This document shows positions 51,511 to 60,331 of a stretch of 64,000 nucleotides of DNA, one piece after another; position 1 is the stretch's first letter; each line of letters begins with the position of its first letter. The notes below the pieces were generated by a model, which ran no database searches, had not been told where the DNA came from, and worked only from the letters and a program-made list of their open reading frames with translations. The position numbers and the translations under genes are program-made. Source of the stretch: Rubrobacter tropicus (lineage in GTDB: Bacteria > Actinomycetota > Rubrobacteria > Rubrobacterales > Rubrobacteraceae); contig NZ_CP045119.1 in assembly GCF_011492945.1 (NCBI RefSeq), positions 2,604,001 through 2,668,000 on the forward strand. Reading direction: 5' to 3'.

Positions 51511-52845
51511 CTAGGCGATGCCGAGGCCGGACGCGGAGGCCGCCCGTTCCTCGGCCTGGGCCATGGCTTCCTGCGGCGCCGTGTCCCCCGTCAGGACAGC
51601 CGCGTAGGCGTCCATGAGCGGCTTCTGGAAGTCGAGGAAGTGCGGGCCGTAGTCGAGCGCTGGTACGTTACGGGCGATGTCGGCGAACTTCGGGGCGATG
51701 GGGAAGCCGAAGTACGAGTCGGCCTCGTTGAAGGCTTCGGTCTCCCAGTACGGCTCCCACGAGGGGAACAGGCCCTGCGCCCAGGACTCGGCCTGGCCCT
51801 CCTTCGTGAGCAGCGCCTGCTCTATGAAGTCCCACGCCGCGTCCTCGTTCTGGGTCTGGGAGGAGATGACGAGGACCGAACCGCTCAGGGTCGCCTCGCG
51901 CGGCCCGCCCCGCATGAAAGCCGGAAGCGGCATCACGTCCCATTTCTCTTTCTGGTCCTTGCCGCCCGCGTTCTTTATGGTGCCCACGTCCCAGGCGGCG
52001 CCCATCGAGGTGGCGGTGTCGCCGTTGGAGATGGCGCGGCTGCTCTCGTCGTAGGTCGGGGTGTCTATGACGATGTCCTCGTTCACGAAGCGGTCGAGGA
52101 GGTCCATCGCCGCGTAGCTCTTCTCGTTGGTGAAGTCGATCTTGCCGCCCGAACCGTAGAAAGATCCGCCCTGCTGGTTGAGCAGGATGTGGTAGTGGGA
52201 AGGGTTCGTGCCGCCGCCGGACGCGTCGAACGCCGTCATCTTCGTCCCCCCGCCGACCTTCTGCTCCAGTTCCTTGCCGGCCTGGATAAAGCCGTCGTAG
52301 GTAGACACGTCTTCAGGCACGATGCCGGCCCTCTCGAAGAGGTCCTTGCGGTACCAGAGGCCGACCGGGCCCATGTCCCACGGCACGCCGAAGTACTTGC
52401 CGTCCTTGCGGGCGTGGGAGAGGGGGGCCTCGGCGAACTGGCTGGCGTACTTCTCCATCCTGTCGGTAACGTCGACGAACTCGCCGGGGAAACGCATCAG
52501 GAAGTTCTGGAAGTCCTGCTGGGCCAGGGAGAAGACGTCGGGCGCCCCGCTGCCGGCCTGCAGGCGCGGGACGAGCTGCTGGTAGTCGATGGTGATCGAC
52601 TGCATGGACACGTCCGTGCCGGGTCGCTTCTTCTTGAAGAGCGGGATCGTGTTCCTCAAGGCGTCGCTCGCTATGTCCCACGAGGCGACCGTGAGTCCCC
52701 CGCCCCCGGACGACCCGCCGCACCCGGCCAGCGCCCCGCTCCCGAGCAGGGCCGTTCCGGCCAGGCCCGCGCCACCGAGCCTCAAGAACTCCCTGCGGTT
52801 CATGCCGCCCCGGGCCAACGTCCTACTCCTGCGCGCCATAGACAA
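51511..52845 (-). CDS. extracellular sugar-binding lipoprotein (CUT1), second importer
   Basis: The start is best placed at TTG 52845, with GGAAGGG 7 bases upstream (ATG 52839 two codons later is possible). A twin-arginine signal (NRREFLRLGGAGLAG) and lipobox LAGC are present. Family 1 solute-binding features follow: IASDALRNTIPLFKKKRPGTDVSM, GVPWDMGPVGLWYRKDLFERAG, then ATSMGAAWDVGTIKNAGG. First gene of the second importer. Its 5' region is full of decayed repeat elements and no convincing operator was seen. Confidence 0.93.
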   Translation of the reverse strand: MSMARRSRTLARGGMNRREFLRLGGAGLAGTALLGSGALAGCGGSSGGGGLTVASWDIASDALRNTIPLFKKKRPGTDVSMQSITIDYQQLVPRLQAGSGAPDVFSLAQQDFQNFLMRFPGEFVDVTDRMEKYASQFAEAPLSHARKDGKYFGVPWDMGPVGLWYRKDLFERAGIVPEDVSTYDGFIQAGKELEQKVGGGTKMTAFDASGGGTNPSHYHILLNQQGGSFYGSGGKIDFTNEKSYAAMDLLDRFVNEDIVIDTPTYDESSRAISNGDTATSMGAAWDVGTIKNAGGKDQKEKWDVMPLPAFMRGGPREATLSGSVLVISSQTQNEDAAWDFIEQALLTKEGQAESWAQGLFPSWEPYWETEAFNEADSYFGFPIAPKFADIARNVPALDYGPHFLDFQKPLMDAYAAVLTGDTAPQEAMAQAEERAASASGLGIA

Positions 52846-52960
52846 GCGAGTTCCCTTCCGTTCGACTGCGAGAGGTTGGCCCATTCTCATCCAGCCTGGG
52901 GGGAACTTATGTGTTAGAGGCTACTCGGATCGGGAGGGTCTGAAGCTTTGAGACTTTCGC

Positions 52961-53360
52961 GGCGGCTTGCAGAACGACTGGTCCTCGATGCCGGCGAGGT
53001 TCTGAGGTTTTGAGGGGCGGGAAGCCGGCGCCCGACCCCGCGAAGCACGCACGAAAACCCGAAAGCCTCACAGCGGTTTGCAGAATCATCGAGCCCGTTG
53101 GGAATAGGCTTACGGGTTTTTGGCTTTCGGGTTCCGAGGGGTGGAGGGTCGGGGCCTGCCCGCGGCCTCGTGGCGCACCCCTCAAGACCTCTATGCCTCA
53201 AAACCTAAAAACCTTACCAACACCAGGGTTCAGTCCTTACGCAACCCGCTAGCAGAACCTATCCACCGGCCCGGTCTTTCTGCGAATCGCTATAGGTTGT
53301 CAGGTTCTTAGGTTCTTAGGGGCGCGGCGCGGGCCGGGTTTCGGAGTCGCCCCCCTCAAT
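52961..53360. repeat. cluster of MITE-like repeats, best copy 53072-53250
   Basis: The 540-base gap between the binding-protein gene and the aldo/keto reductase gene holds no credible ORF. The clearest copy runs 53072-53250: it begins AGCGGTTTGCAGAAT, ends with the inverse of AGCGGGTTGCGTAAG, and has a 46-bp core at 53137-53182 nearly identical to 10213-10258. A partial copy starts GCGGCTTGCAGAACGA near 52961, and another fragment ends near 53360. Simple motifs such as GGTTTTGAGG and GGTTCTTAGG recur between them. Confidence 0.7.
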
Positions 53361-53385
53361 ACCTCAACAACTCAATGCCTTCTCG

Positions 53386-54372
53386 CTACCAGAGGTGGTG
53401 GACCTGGGGCCTGACCGAGGCGTCGTAGATCTCGCGCGCGCGTTTCATCACCTCGTCGGAGAGCGGCGCCATCTCCGCCGCGGCGACGTTGTCCTCGACC
53501 TGCGAGGGGTTCTTGCCGCCCGGGATGGCGCACGAGACCGCCGGGTGCATCAAGATCCAACGCAGAGCGAACTGCGCCAGCGTGGCGCCATCGGGAACCA
53601 ACTCCTTGAGTTCCTCCGCAGCCCGCAACCCCGTCTCGAAGTCGACGCCGGAGAAGGTCTCGCCCTTGTCGAAGGCCTCCCCGTTGCGGTTGAAATTTCT
53701 GTGGTCGCCCTCGTCGAACCGGCGGTCGGCGCTCATCTTGCCCGAGAGCAGGCCGCTGGCGAGAGGGACGCGGGCGAGGATGCCGACGTCGCGCTCTTCG
53801 GCCAACGGTAAGAACTCCTCGGCCGGCTTCTGGCGGAAGACGTTGAATATGATCTGGACGGTCTTTACGCTGGGGTACTCCAGCGCCATCCTGGCCTCTT
53901 CGACCTTCTCCACGCTCACGCCGTGGTTTTTGATCTTGCCGGCCTCTTGCAACTCATCCAGAGCCCCAAAAGTCTCGTCCTGGCGGTACGCCTCCGTCGG
54001 CGGGCAGTGGAGCTGGAGCAGGTCGAGCGCTTCGACCCCGAGGTTGTTCAGGCTACGCTCGACGAAAGCCGTGAGGTTCTCGGCGTTGTACCCCTCTGCG
54101 GTGTGGGGGTCGAGGCGTCGGCCGGCTTTGGTGGCGACGAAGATCTCATCGTTCGTCCGGTCCTTGAGCAGCCTCCCGATCAGCCTCTCGCTGCGGCCGT
54201 CGCCGTAGACGTCGGCGGTGTCGAGGAAATTGACGCCGAGGTCAACAGCGCGGTTCAGGGCCGCGTAGGCGTCGTCTTCGCTGACGGAGCCCCAGTCGCC
54301 GCCGAAGGCCCAGGTGCCGAGGCTGATCTCGGACACGCGCATTCCCGTCTCTCCAAGGTTGCGGTAGTTCAA
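53386..54372 (-). CDS. aldo/keto reductase
   Basis: NADPH-dependent TIM-barrel reductase, 328 aa. The catalytic tetrad is partly visible: NFLDTADVYGDGRSE holds Asp and Tyr, VATKAG the Lys and LLQLHCPP the His. The C-terminal RWILMHPAVSCAIPGGKNPSQVEDN is the cofactor-binding region. It starts at TTG 54372 behind CTAGGAGAG. Last gene of the operon beginning with the binding protein at 60155, 34 bases after the phosphatase gene. A sugar or sugar-aldehyde substrate is plausible. Confidence 0.93.
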   Translation of the reverse strand: MNYRNLGETGMRVSEISLGTWAFGGDWGSVSEDDAYAALNRAVDLGVNFLDTADVYGDGRSERLIGRLLKDRTNDEIFVATKAGRRLDPHTAEGYNAENLTAFVERSLNNLGVEALDLLQLHCPPTEAYRQDETFGALDELQEAGKIKNHGVSVEKVEEARMALEYPSVKTVQIIFNVFRQKPAEEFLPLAEERDVGILARVPLASGLLSGKMSADRRFDEGDHRNFNRNGEAFDKGETFSGVDFETGLRAAEELKELVPDGATLAQFALRWILMHPAVSCAIPGGKNPSQVEDNVAAAEMAPLSDEVMKRAREIYDASVRPQVHHLW

Positions 54373-54406
54373 AGTACTCTCCTAGATATCGATCGTTTGG
54401 GCTTTC

Positions 54407-55075
54407 TTACTCTACGGGATCTCCGCCCGTCGCGGCCTCCTCGTCGGGGTCTGCCGAGAGGTGTCCGACTTCGTTGGTGTAGAGGAACTTCGTGGGTCCG
54501 TCCCCGTTCGGGGCTATTGCGGCCTCCGTGATGGAGCAGTTATCGAGCCTGGTGTAGTCGTGGGGCCACTCCCCATCTGGCTCCTTGAGGAGGTGCGCGA
54601 TGATCCAGGCGAGCGTCCCCCCGTGCGACACGAGCAAGACGGCACCCGACTTATGCCTGTGAGATCTCAAGATGCGGTCCATCTCCCTCTCGGCGCGCGC
54701 CGACAGGTCCCGCCCGCTCTCCCCGCCGGGCCAGGCGTAGTCGACGCCCTCTTGCCTGAACCGCTCCGCCTCCTCCGGGAACTCCTCGACCCAGGCCTCG
54801 AAGCGGTACCCGGCGGCCCGGCCGACGTCCAACTCCGCGAGCGCGGGGCGCGGCTCGGGCTGGAAGCCTAGAGCGTCGCCGATGGCCCGCGCCGTGTCGA
54901 AGGCCCGCCGGTACGGGCTCGCGTACAGCGCCGAGACGTCGCTTCTGTCCGAGAGGTGAGCCGCGAGCTCCCGCGCCTGCCGCCGCCCGCGTTCCGTGAG
55001 CGGGTCCTCGGCCCCCTGGAGCCTCCGGCTCACGTTGCCCTCGGTCTCCCCGTGCCGTACGAGGAGCAGTCTCAA
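54407..55075 (-). CDS. histidine phosphatase family protein
   Basis: 222-aa phosphoglycerate-mutase-like phosphatase. The phosphohistidine motif is LLLVRHGETEGNVSRRL near the start, with the second histidine in LLVSHGGTLAWII. The segment SALYASPYRRAFDTA adds the conserved Arg. It starts at TTG 55075, overlapping the GH1 stop (TTGA), so it is coupled to the glycosidase; it may dephosphorylate a sugar phosphate. Confidence 0.92.
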   Translation of the reverse strand: MRLLLVRHGETEGNVSRRLQGAEDPLTERGRRQARELAAHLSDRSDVSALYASPYRRAFDTARAIGDALGFQPEPRPALAELDVGRAAGYRFEAWVEEFPEEAERFRQEGVDYAWPGGESGRDLSARAEREMDRILRSHRHKSGAVLLVSHGGTLAWIIAHLLKEPDGEWPHDYTRLDNCSITEAAIAPNGDGPTKFLYTNEVGHLSADPDEEAATGGDPVE

Positions 55076-56454
55076 CGGGACGGATCCCCCAGCCCGTTAC
55101 GCCGGATGACCCCCGAGTACCAGCGGGCGCTCGCCTTCGGAATGCGCTTCTGGGTACCGTAATCCACGAAGACGAGGCCGAAACGCATCGAGTACCCCTC
55201 GCCCCACTCGAAGTTGTCCAAAAAAGACCAGACCATGTATCCCCGCAGGTCCACGCCAAGATCCATCGCCTCGCGCGCGGCCCGGAAGTGGGCGTCGAGG
55301 TAGGAGACGCGCTCCTCGTCCTTCACCTCCCCCCCCGGGTCCACGTAATCGTGGACGGCGCGGCCGTTCTCCGTGACGTAGAGGGGGATTTGCGTGTACT
55401 CCTCGTGCAGCCGGACGAGGAGGTCGGTCAGGCCGTCTGCCTCGGCCGGCCAGCCCATCGCGGTGGTCTCGACCCCCGCCGGGATGACGGTTACGGCGTT
55501 CAGGTCGCGGAAGTTCATCGCCGGCTGGAGGTCGGTCTTCGTGCCGGGGTCGACGACGGTGTGGCGCATGTAGTAGTTGACGCCCAGAAAGTCAACGGGG
55601 GCCGAGATCTTCTCCAGGTCCCCATCCCGCACGAAACCGAAGCCGCCCGCCTCGCGGTAGTCTTCGGCGTCCTCCGGGTAGGAGCCGCGGAACAGGGGGT
55701 CCAGGTACAGGCGGTTCGCGTTCAGGTCGACCCTGCGCGCGGCCTCGACGTCCGCGGGATCTTCGGTCGCTGGCCGCACGGGAGAGAGGCTGAGGGTAAC
55801 GCCGAGGCGGTTGTCGTCGCCGGGGTTTCCCATCTCGCGCATCCTCTCCAGCGCGAGGCCGTGGCCGAGGAGCAGGTGGTGCGTCGCGGAGAGGGCGTCG
55901 CCCACGTCTTTCTTGCCCGGGGCGTGGAGCCCGAGGCCGTAGCCGAGCCACGCGGCGACCCAGGGCTCGTTCAGGGTGATCCAGTACGAGACAGTGTCGG
56001 AGAGCGCCTCGTAGACGATCCCGGTGTATTCGGCGAACCGCTCGCTCGTCTCCCGGCTCGTCCAGCCGCCCCGGTCCTCCAGAGCCTGCGGCAAATCCCA
56101 GTGATAGAGCGTAAGCATCGGCTCGATGTCCCTCCGCCTCAACCCGTCGACCAACCGCCGGTAGAAGTCCAGGCCCTTCTGGTTGGCCGCGCCAACCCCG
56201 TCCGGCTGGATACGGGGCCAGGCCACGGAGAAGCGGTAGGCCCGTAGTCCGAGGTCGGCCATGAGGTCGAGGTCCTGTTCCAGGCGGTGGTAGTGGTCGC
56301 AGGCTATATCGCCCGTGTCGCCGTGGTATGTCTTGCCCGGCGTGTGGGAGAACGTGTCCCAGATGGAGGTGCCGCGGCCGTCCTCGTGTACGGCGCCCTC
56401 TATCTGGTACGAGGCGGTCGCCGTGCCCCACAGGAAACCTTCCGGGAAATCCAT
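55072..56454 (-). CDS. GH1 beta-glucosidase/beta-glycosidase
   Basis: 460-aa retaining glycosidase. From ATG 56454 (GGAGGAGAG just upstream) it opens MDFPEGFLWGTATASYQIEG, the GH1 N-terminal signature. The acid/base Glu is in YWITLNEPWVAAWLG and the nucleophile Glu in LYVTENGRAV. The end has WSFLDNFEWGEGYSMRFGLV, all standard. No signal peptide, so it hydrolyses imported disaccharides. It is in the importer operon controlled by the divergent LacI gene. Confidence 0.96.
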   Translation of the reverse strand: MDFPEGFLWGTATASYQIEGAVHEDGRGTSIWDTFSHTPGKTYHGDTGDIACDHYHRLEQDLDLMADLGLRAYRFSVAWPRIQPDGVGAANQKGLDFYRRLVDGLRRRDIEPMLTLYHWDLPQALEDRGGWTSRETSERFAEYTGIVYEALSDTVSYWITLNEPWVAAWLGYGLGLHAPGKKDVGDALSATHHLLLGHGLALERMREMGNPGDDNRLGVTLSLSPVRPATEDPADVEAARRVDLNANRLYLDPLFRGSYPEDAEDYREAGGFGFVRDGDLEKISAPVDFLGVNYYMRHTVVDPGTKTDLQPAMNFRDLNAVTVIPAGVETTAMGWPAEADGLTDLLVRLHEEYTQIPLYVTENGRAVHDYVDPGGEVKDEERVSYLDAHFRAAREAMDLGVDLRGYMVWSFLDNFEWGEGYSMRFGLVFVDYGTQKRIPKASARWYSGVIRRNGLGDPSR

Positions 56455-56480
56455 CTCTCCTCCGATCGATAGCGTCGACT

Positions 56481-56960
56481 CTACTTGTAGATAACGCGAA
56501 ACCGCTCGCACACGAGCGGCATGTCTTCGGCGAACGTGCGTCCAATCGTCGGGAGCGTTCGACCAAAGAAGCGCCGGTGCGCCCCGCGCCAGTACTCCAA
56601 CGAGAGGTCGCCTTCTCCTTCTTCGCGGGCGAACCGCCCATCGACCTCGTCGAAGCGACGGATCGCGACTTCCGTCGTCTCTATGATGCAGAGAGGGTTG
56701 CCCCCGCCGTCGAGCACCACGGACTTTTCGCCGGGTCGGACGGGCGTCTCGCCCTCGGCCTCCCACTCCCAGAGCGCCGAACACGTGGCGGTCTTCTTGC
56801 CGGCCAGGATCAGGGCCCCCAGCTCGTCGGCCAACTCCGGCCCGTCCCCGAACGGTTCGGCCTCGTACCGCTCCTCCCGCACGGGCGAGCCGGGCGGCAG
56901 CGTCTCCAGATATTCCCGCCAGTACGCCCCAACCGCGTTCTCGTCCACCCTCTCCCCCAT
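56481..56960 (-). CDS. ASCH-domain protein
   Basis: 159-aa protein. The family's hallmark is present: GALILAGKKTATCSALWEWE, then VLDGGGNPLCIIETTEVAIRRFDEV and the acidic EGEGDLSLEYWRGAHRRFF. ASCH domains are thought to bind RNA, and some hydrolyse acylated nucleosides. Its place inside a sugar operon, between the permeases and GH1 (21 and 26 bases apart), suggests it is co-expressed but does not explain why. Confidence 0.9.
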   Translation of the reverse strand: MGERVDENAVGAYWREYLETLPPGSPVREERYEAEPFGDGPELADELGALILAGKKTATCSALWEWEAEGETPVRPGEKSVVLDGGGNPLCIIETTEVAIRRFDEVDGRFAREEGEGDLSLEYWRGAHRRFFGRTLPTIGRTFAEDMPLVCERFRVIYK

Positions 56961-56981
56961 CGTCGGCCGTCGATCAAGATA

Positions 56982-57818
56982 CTAACCCTTCACGGCCCCG
57001 GCGGTGAGGGCTTCGATGAACCGGCGTTGGGCGATAAGGAAGACGATGATGATCGGGAGCGTGCTCAGGAAAGCCCCGGCCATGACCGCGCCGTACTCCT
57101 GGCTGTAGGGGCCGAGCAGGGTCGGAAGCCCCAGGGCGACCGGGAACTTGTTGTCCTCGGTCATCACGACCAGCGGCCAGATAAAGTCGTTCCAGGCGGT
57201 CGTGAAGAAGAGGATGCCCAGCACGGCCATGACGGGCGTGGAGAGGGGCAGGACCACGCGCCAGAAGACGCCCCACTCAGTCGCCCCATCGACGCGGGCT
57301 GCGTCCAGGATCTCGTCCGGGATCGAGAGGAGGTACTGCCGCGCCAGGAATACGCCGATAGCCTGGGCCGCGAACGGCAGGATCAGGGCGACGTACCGGT
57401 CCGTCCAGCCGAGCGTGACCATCATGTCGTAGAGCGGGACTATGAGGACGTAGATCGGGAGGGTAAGCGTCGCGAGCACGAAGACGAACAGGAGGTTCTT
57501 GAACCGGAACTCGAACTTGGCGAAGGCGTAGCCGGCCATTACGGAGACGATCACGGCGATAGCCATGCGCGAGAGGCCGACGAAGACGCTGTTCAGGAAC
57601 CAGCGCGGGAAGTTCGTCTCCTCAAAAAGGATCCGGTAGTTCCCGAGGTGAAGCCCCTGGGGCAGGACCTCGATCGGGATCGAGAAGATCTCGTTCCCCT
57701 CCTTGAAGGAGGCGCTTATCATGTACAGGTAGGGCATGATCAATAGGAAGACCGCGAAGAGCAGCACCCCGTTCACCGCCACCTGCAAGATCCGCGTCTG
57801 CGCCCTGTTGCCGACCAT
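56982..57818 (-). CDS. carbohydrate ABC transporter permease (MalG/CUT1 type), third importer
   Basis: 278-aa six-helix permease, EAA loop IPDEILDAARVDGATEWGVFWRVVLPL and end AQRRFIEALTAGAVKG. It follows its partner by 12 bases and precedes the ASCH gene by 21 bases. Confidence 0.94.
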   Translation of the reverse strand: MVGNRAQTRILQVAVNGVLLFAVFLLIMPYLYMISASFKEGNEIFSIPIEVLPQGLHLGNYRILFEETNFPRWFLNSVFVGLSRMAIAVIVSVMAGYAFAKFEFRFKNLLFVFVLATLTLPIYVLIVPLYDMMVTLGWTDRYVALILPFAAQAIGVFLARQYLLSIPDEILDAARVDGATEWGVFWRVVLPLSTPVMAVLGILFFTTAWNDFIWPLVVMTEDNKFPVALGLPTLLGPYSQEYGAVMAGAFLSTLPIIIVFLIAQRRFIEALTAGAVKG

Positions 57819-57830
57819 CTCCCCTCCCCC

Positions 57831-58781
57831 TTACCTGTCGAACCTGCGGGCCGCGAGGAGCTGGACCGCGGCCAGGACTATCGCGATGATCGCCATCGAG
57901 TACCCGATGGCCGCCGCGTAGCCCCGGTCGAACTGCCTGAAACCGACCTCGTACAGGTAGATCGCGAGCGTCAGCGTCGAGTCCGACGGCCCGCCGCCGG
58001 TGAGCAGGAACGGTATCTCGAAGATCTGGTACGAAAAGATGGTCGCCTGGACCACCACGAAGAGGATGACCGGCCGCAGCAGCGGCAACGTCACCCTCCA
58101 GAAGGTCTGCAGGCGTCCGGCCCCGTCCACCGCCGCCGCCTCGATGACCTCCACCGGCACGTTCTGCAACCCGGCCAGAAAGTAGAGCGCGTTGATCCCG
58201 AGGTAAGTCCAGATACCGACGAGGATGATCGCCGGCAGCGCCACCCGCTCGTTGCGCAGCCAGTCGAGCGTCGGCAGCCCGAGCGACGAGAGCGCGTTGT
58301 TGAGCAACCCGAACTCGTTGTTGAAGACCAGGTTGAACATCAGCGCGATCACCACGAAAGAGGTGATGAACGGCAGGAAGAAGACGACGCGGTAGAAGCT
58401 CTTGAAGGTCGCCGTCGGCACCACGAAGGACCGGATCGAGATCGCGACGAGCAACGCCAGCGGGCTCAGGATAAAGACGCTCGCAAGCGCGTAGAGCGTC
58501 GTGTTCCTGAGCGCCTCAAGGTAGCGCGGGTCCCGCAACAACCTGGTGTAGTTGGCGAGACCCGCGAACGTGTCGCCGCCGAAGCCGGACGACTCGTAGA
58601 AGCTCAGGCGGAACGCGGCGAGGACGGGGTAGATCAGGAATACCGCGTAGATCAGGAAGAAGGGCAGCACGAACAGGTACGGGGCCATTCCCCCCCTGCC
58701 CCCGGGCCGCCCCCTGCGGGGCTTGGGCGCCGTTCCCCCCTGTCGCTCCGTCGCCAGGTTCTCCCCGGATCGGGTCTCCAC
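57831..58781 (-). CDS. carbohydrate ABC transporter permease (MalF/CUT1 type), third importer
   Basis: 316-aa permease with a Pro/Arg/Gly-rich N-terminal tail of about 30 residues, then MAPYLFVLPFFLIYAVFLIYPVL and EAA loop VPVEVIEAAAVDGAGRLQTFWRVTLPLL. It lies 52 bases downstream of the binding-protein gene. Confidence 0.94.
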   Translation of the reverse strand: METRSGENLATERQGGTAPKPRRGRPGGRGGMAPYLFVLPFFLIYAVFLIYPVLAAFRLSFYESSGFGGDTFAGLANYTRLLRDPRYLEALRNTTLYALASVFILSPLALLVAISIRSFVVPTATFKSFYRVVFFLPFITSFVVIALMFNLVFNNEFGLLNNALSSLGLPTLDWLRNERVALPAIILVGIWTYLGINALYFLAGLQNVPVEVIEAAAVDGAGRLQTFWRVTLPLLRPVILFVVVQATIFSYQIFEIPFLLTGGGPSDSTLTLAIYLYEVGFRQFDRGYAAAIGYSMAIIAIVLAAVQLLAARRFDR

Positions 58782-58833
58782 CCTCGCCTCCTCCCGGACG
58801 AAATGGCGGGGTCTGGCCCCGCCCTGAAACGCC

Positions 58834-60155
58834 TCACCCCTGCTTCATACCCTCCACGGTCGCACGCAGGTCCGTGAGCGCGGTTTGGGCGTCCTTCTTG
58901 TCCTGCATGACAGGGGTGATGACCTCCCTGTTGAGCGCCTCCGTGGCCTGCCCCCAGACGGTCGACTGGTTGAACGGCGGCAGTCCCGGCGCGAGATCCG
59001 AGTAGACCTGGCCGAGCTTCTGCCCCCCGAAGTACTCCGTCGGCTTCTGCAGGGCCGGGTCCTCGTAGGCTGGCTTGTAGGCCGGGTAGGCGGTGCGGGC
59101 CTTGAAGTCCGCCACGACGCCCTCGGTGGTGAGGTTGGCGATGCGGACGAGGTCGTAGGCGGCGTCGGGGTTCTGGCTCTGCGTGGTGACGCACTGGCCG
59201 GTGCCGCCAAAGTTGGCCGTGGGCAGGCCCTCCCCGAGCCCGGACGGCAGTTCCTGAACGGTCCAGTCGCCGGACTGGTCGGGGACGTCCGTGAGCAGGA
59301 AGCTCAGGTGCCACGGCGGCCCGAAGAGCGCCACGAACTTCTCGGCCCGGAAGGCCGCCCGGTACTGCGGCGGGTACCAGTTGTCGCTGGCGACGGCTGG
59401 CGCGATCCCGGCGATGCCGGTGTCGTGGACCATGTCGCGGAGGAACTGCATGGCCTCGACGCTCCGGTCGTTGTCCCCGATGTAGTTGCCCTCATCATCG
59501 AAGTACGCGGTGCCGGCGCTCTGTGAGAGCATGTAGTGGTCCCCGAAGGCGAGGTCGTGCAGGGCGAACATCTTTCGGTCGTTGTTGGAGATCTCCTCTC
59601 CCGCGGCCACGACGTCGTCCCACGTCTCGAAGGGCGTGCTTATGCCGGCGTCCTCCATAAGGTCCCTGCGGTAGGCGAGGACGCAGGTGTTGAGCTCGTT
59701 GCCGACGCCGTAGATCTTGCCCTGCCACGTCCACGGGTCGGTCGCCGCCGGCTTGTAGACGTCGTTTATATCGTCCCCGATCCTGTCGCTCAGGTCGATG
59801 AAGGGCAGCTCGTCGCCCTTTATGAAGTTGGAGAAGCGCGAGATCTCGACGTCCGCCACATCAGGCGCCCCCTTGCCGGAGACGAGCGAGGTCAGAAGCT
59901 TGTCGTGCATCTGCTCGTAGGGGAAGATCCTGAAGTTGACCTTCATCTTCCCGTGGGCCCCTTTCCACGCGTCGGTCTCTATCGCAGCCCGCGCCAGGTT
60001 GGCCCGCCCCTCATCGAAAGCCCAGAACTCGAGAGTGTTTCCCCCGAACCACCCTGCCCCCCACCACCGCACCCGGCGATCCCCAACGCGGAAGCGCCAA
60101 GCAAGGCACCCCCTCCGGCGCGCAAAAAGTCGCGCCGCGACAGACCTCTCGCCAT
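58834..60155 (-). pseudogene. sugar-binding lipoprotein (CUT1), third importer, broken by one one-base gap
   Basis: From ATG 60155 (CGAGGAGGAGAGCGT upstream) the precursor reads ARGLSRRDFLRAGGGALLG (Tat motif) and ASALGIAGCGGG (lipobox). It then loses frame at a 5-base C run (60041-60045 on the plus strand). The next frame continues NTLEFWAFDEGRANLARAAI and on to the stop at 58834. One extra base restores a 440-aa protein with all normal features (SNFIKGDELPFIDLS, AFRAEKFVALFGPPWHLSF). The apparently longer open frame starting at 60591 is an artefact of this break. Most likely functional in reality, with a sequence error. Confidence 0.88.
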
Positions 60156-60198
60156 ACGCTCTCCTCCTCGATTTCCCTACAGCCCCGGCCCACCCGCC

Positions 60199-60210
60199 GA
60201 AACCGGTTTC
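60199..60210. promoter_or_regulatory. LacI-type operator in front of the binding-protein gene
   Basis: Perfect palindrome GAAACCGGTTTC, about +8 to +19 from the minus-strand promoter and 44 bases before ATG 60155. A near copy lies at 60309. Confidence 0.8.
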
Positions 60211-60224
60211 CTCATCCCTCTGGC

Positions 60225-60254
60225 ACGGTAGCACATTTCGGAACAATCCGTCAA
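60225..60254 (-). promoter_or_regulatory. promoter of the third importer operon
   Basis: Minus-strand TTGACG (60254-60249) and TACCGT (60230-60225) with an 18-base spacer. Confidence 0.65.
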
Positions 60255-60267
60255 GCGGGTACCCCTG

Positions 60268-60296
60268 TTGACAGGAGGCAGTCGTCGTATCATTAT
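60268..60296 (+). promoter_or_regulatory. promoter of the divergent LacI gene
   Basis: TTGACA (60268-60273) and CATTAT (60291-60296) with a 17-base spacer. Its -35 lies only 13 bases from the -35 of the opposing promoter, so the two start back to back. Confidence 0.75.
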
Positions 60297-60308
60297 GGCA
60301 ATAGTTGC

Positions 60309-60320
60309 GAAACCGGTTTT
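60309..60320. promoter_or_regulatory. LacI-type operator in front of the LacI gene
   Basis: GAAACCGGTTTT, an 11-of-12 match to the site at 60199, at about +6 to +17 from the LacI promoter and 11 bases before ATG 60332. Position is the mirror image of the first site. Confidence 0.78.
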
Positions 60321-60331
60321 GAAAGGCTGGC

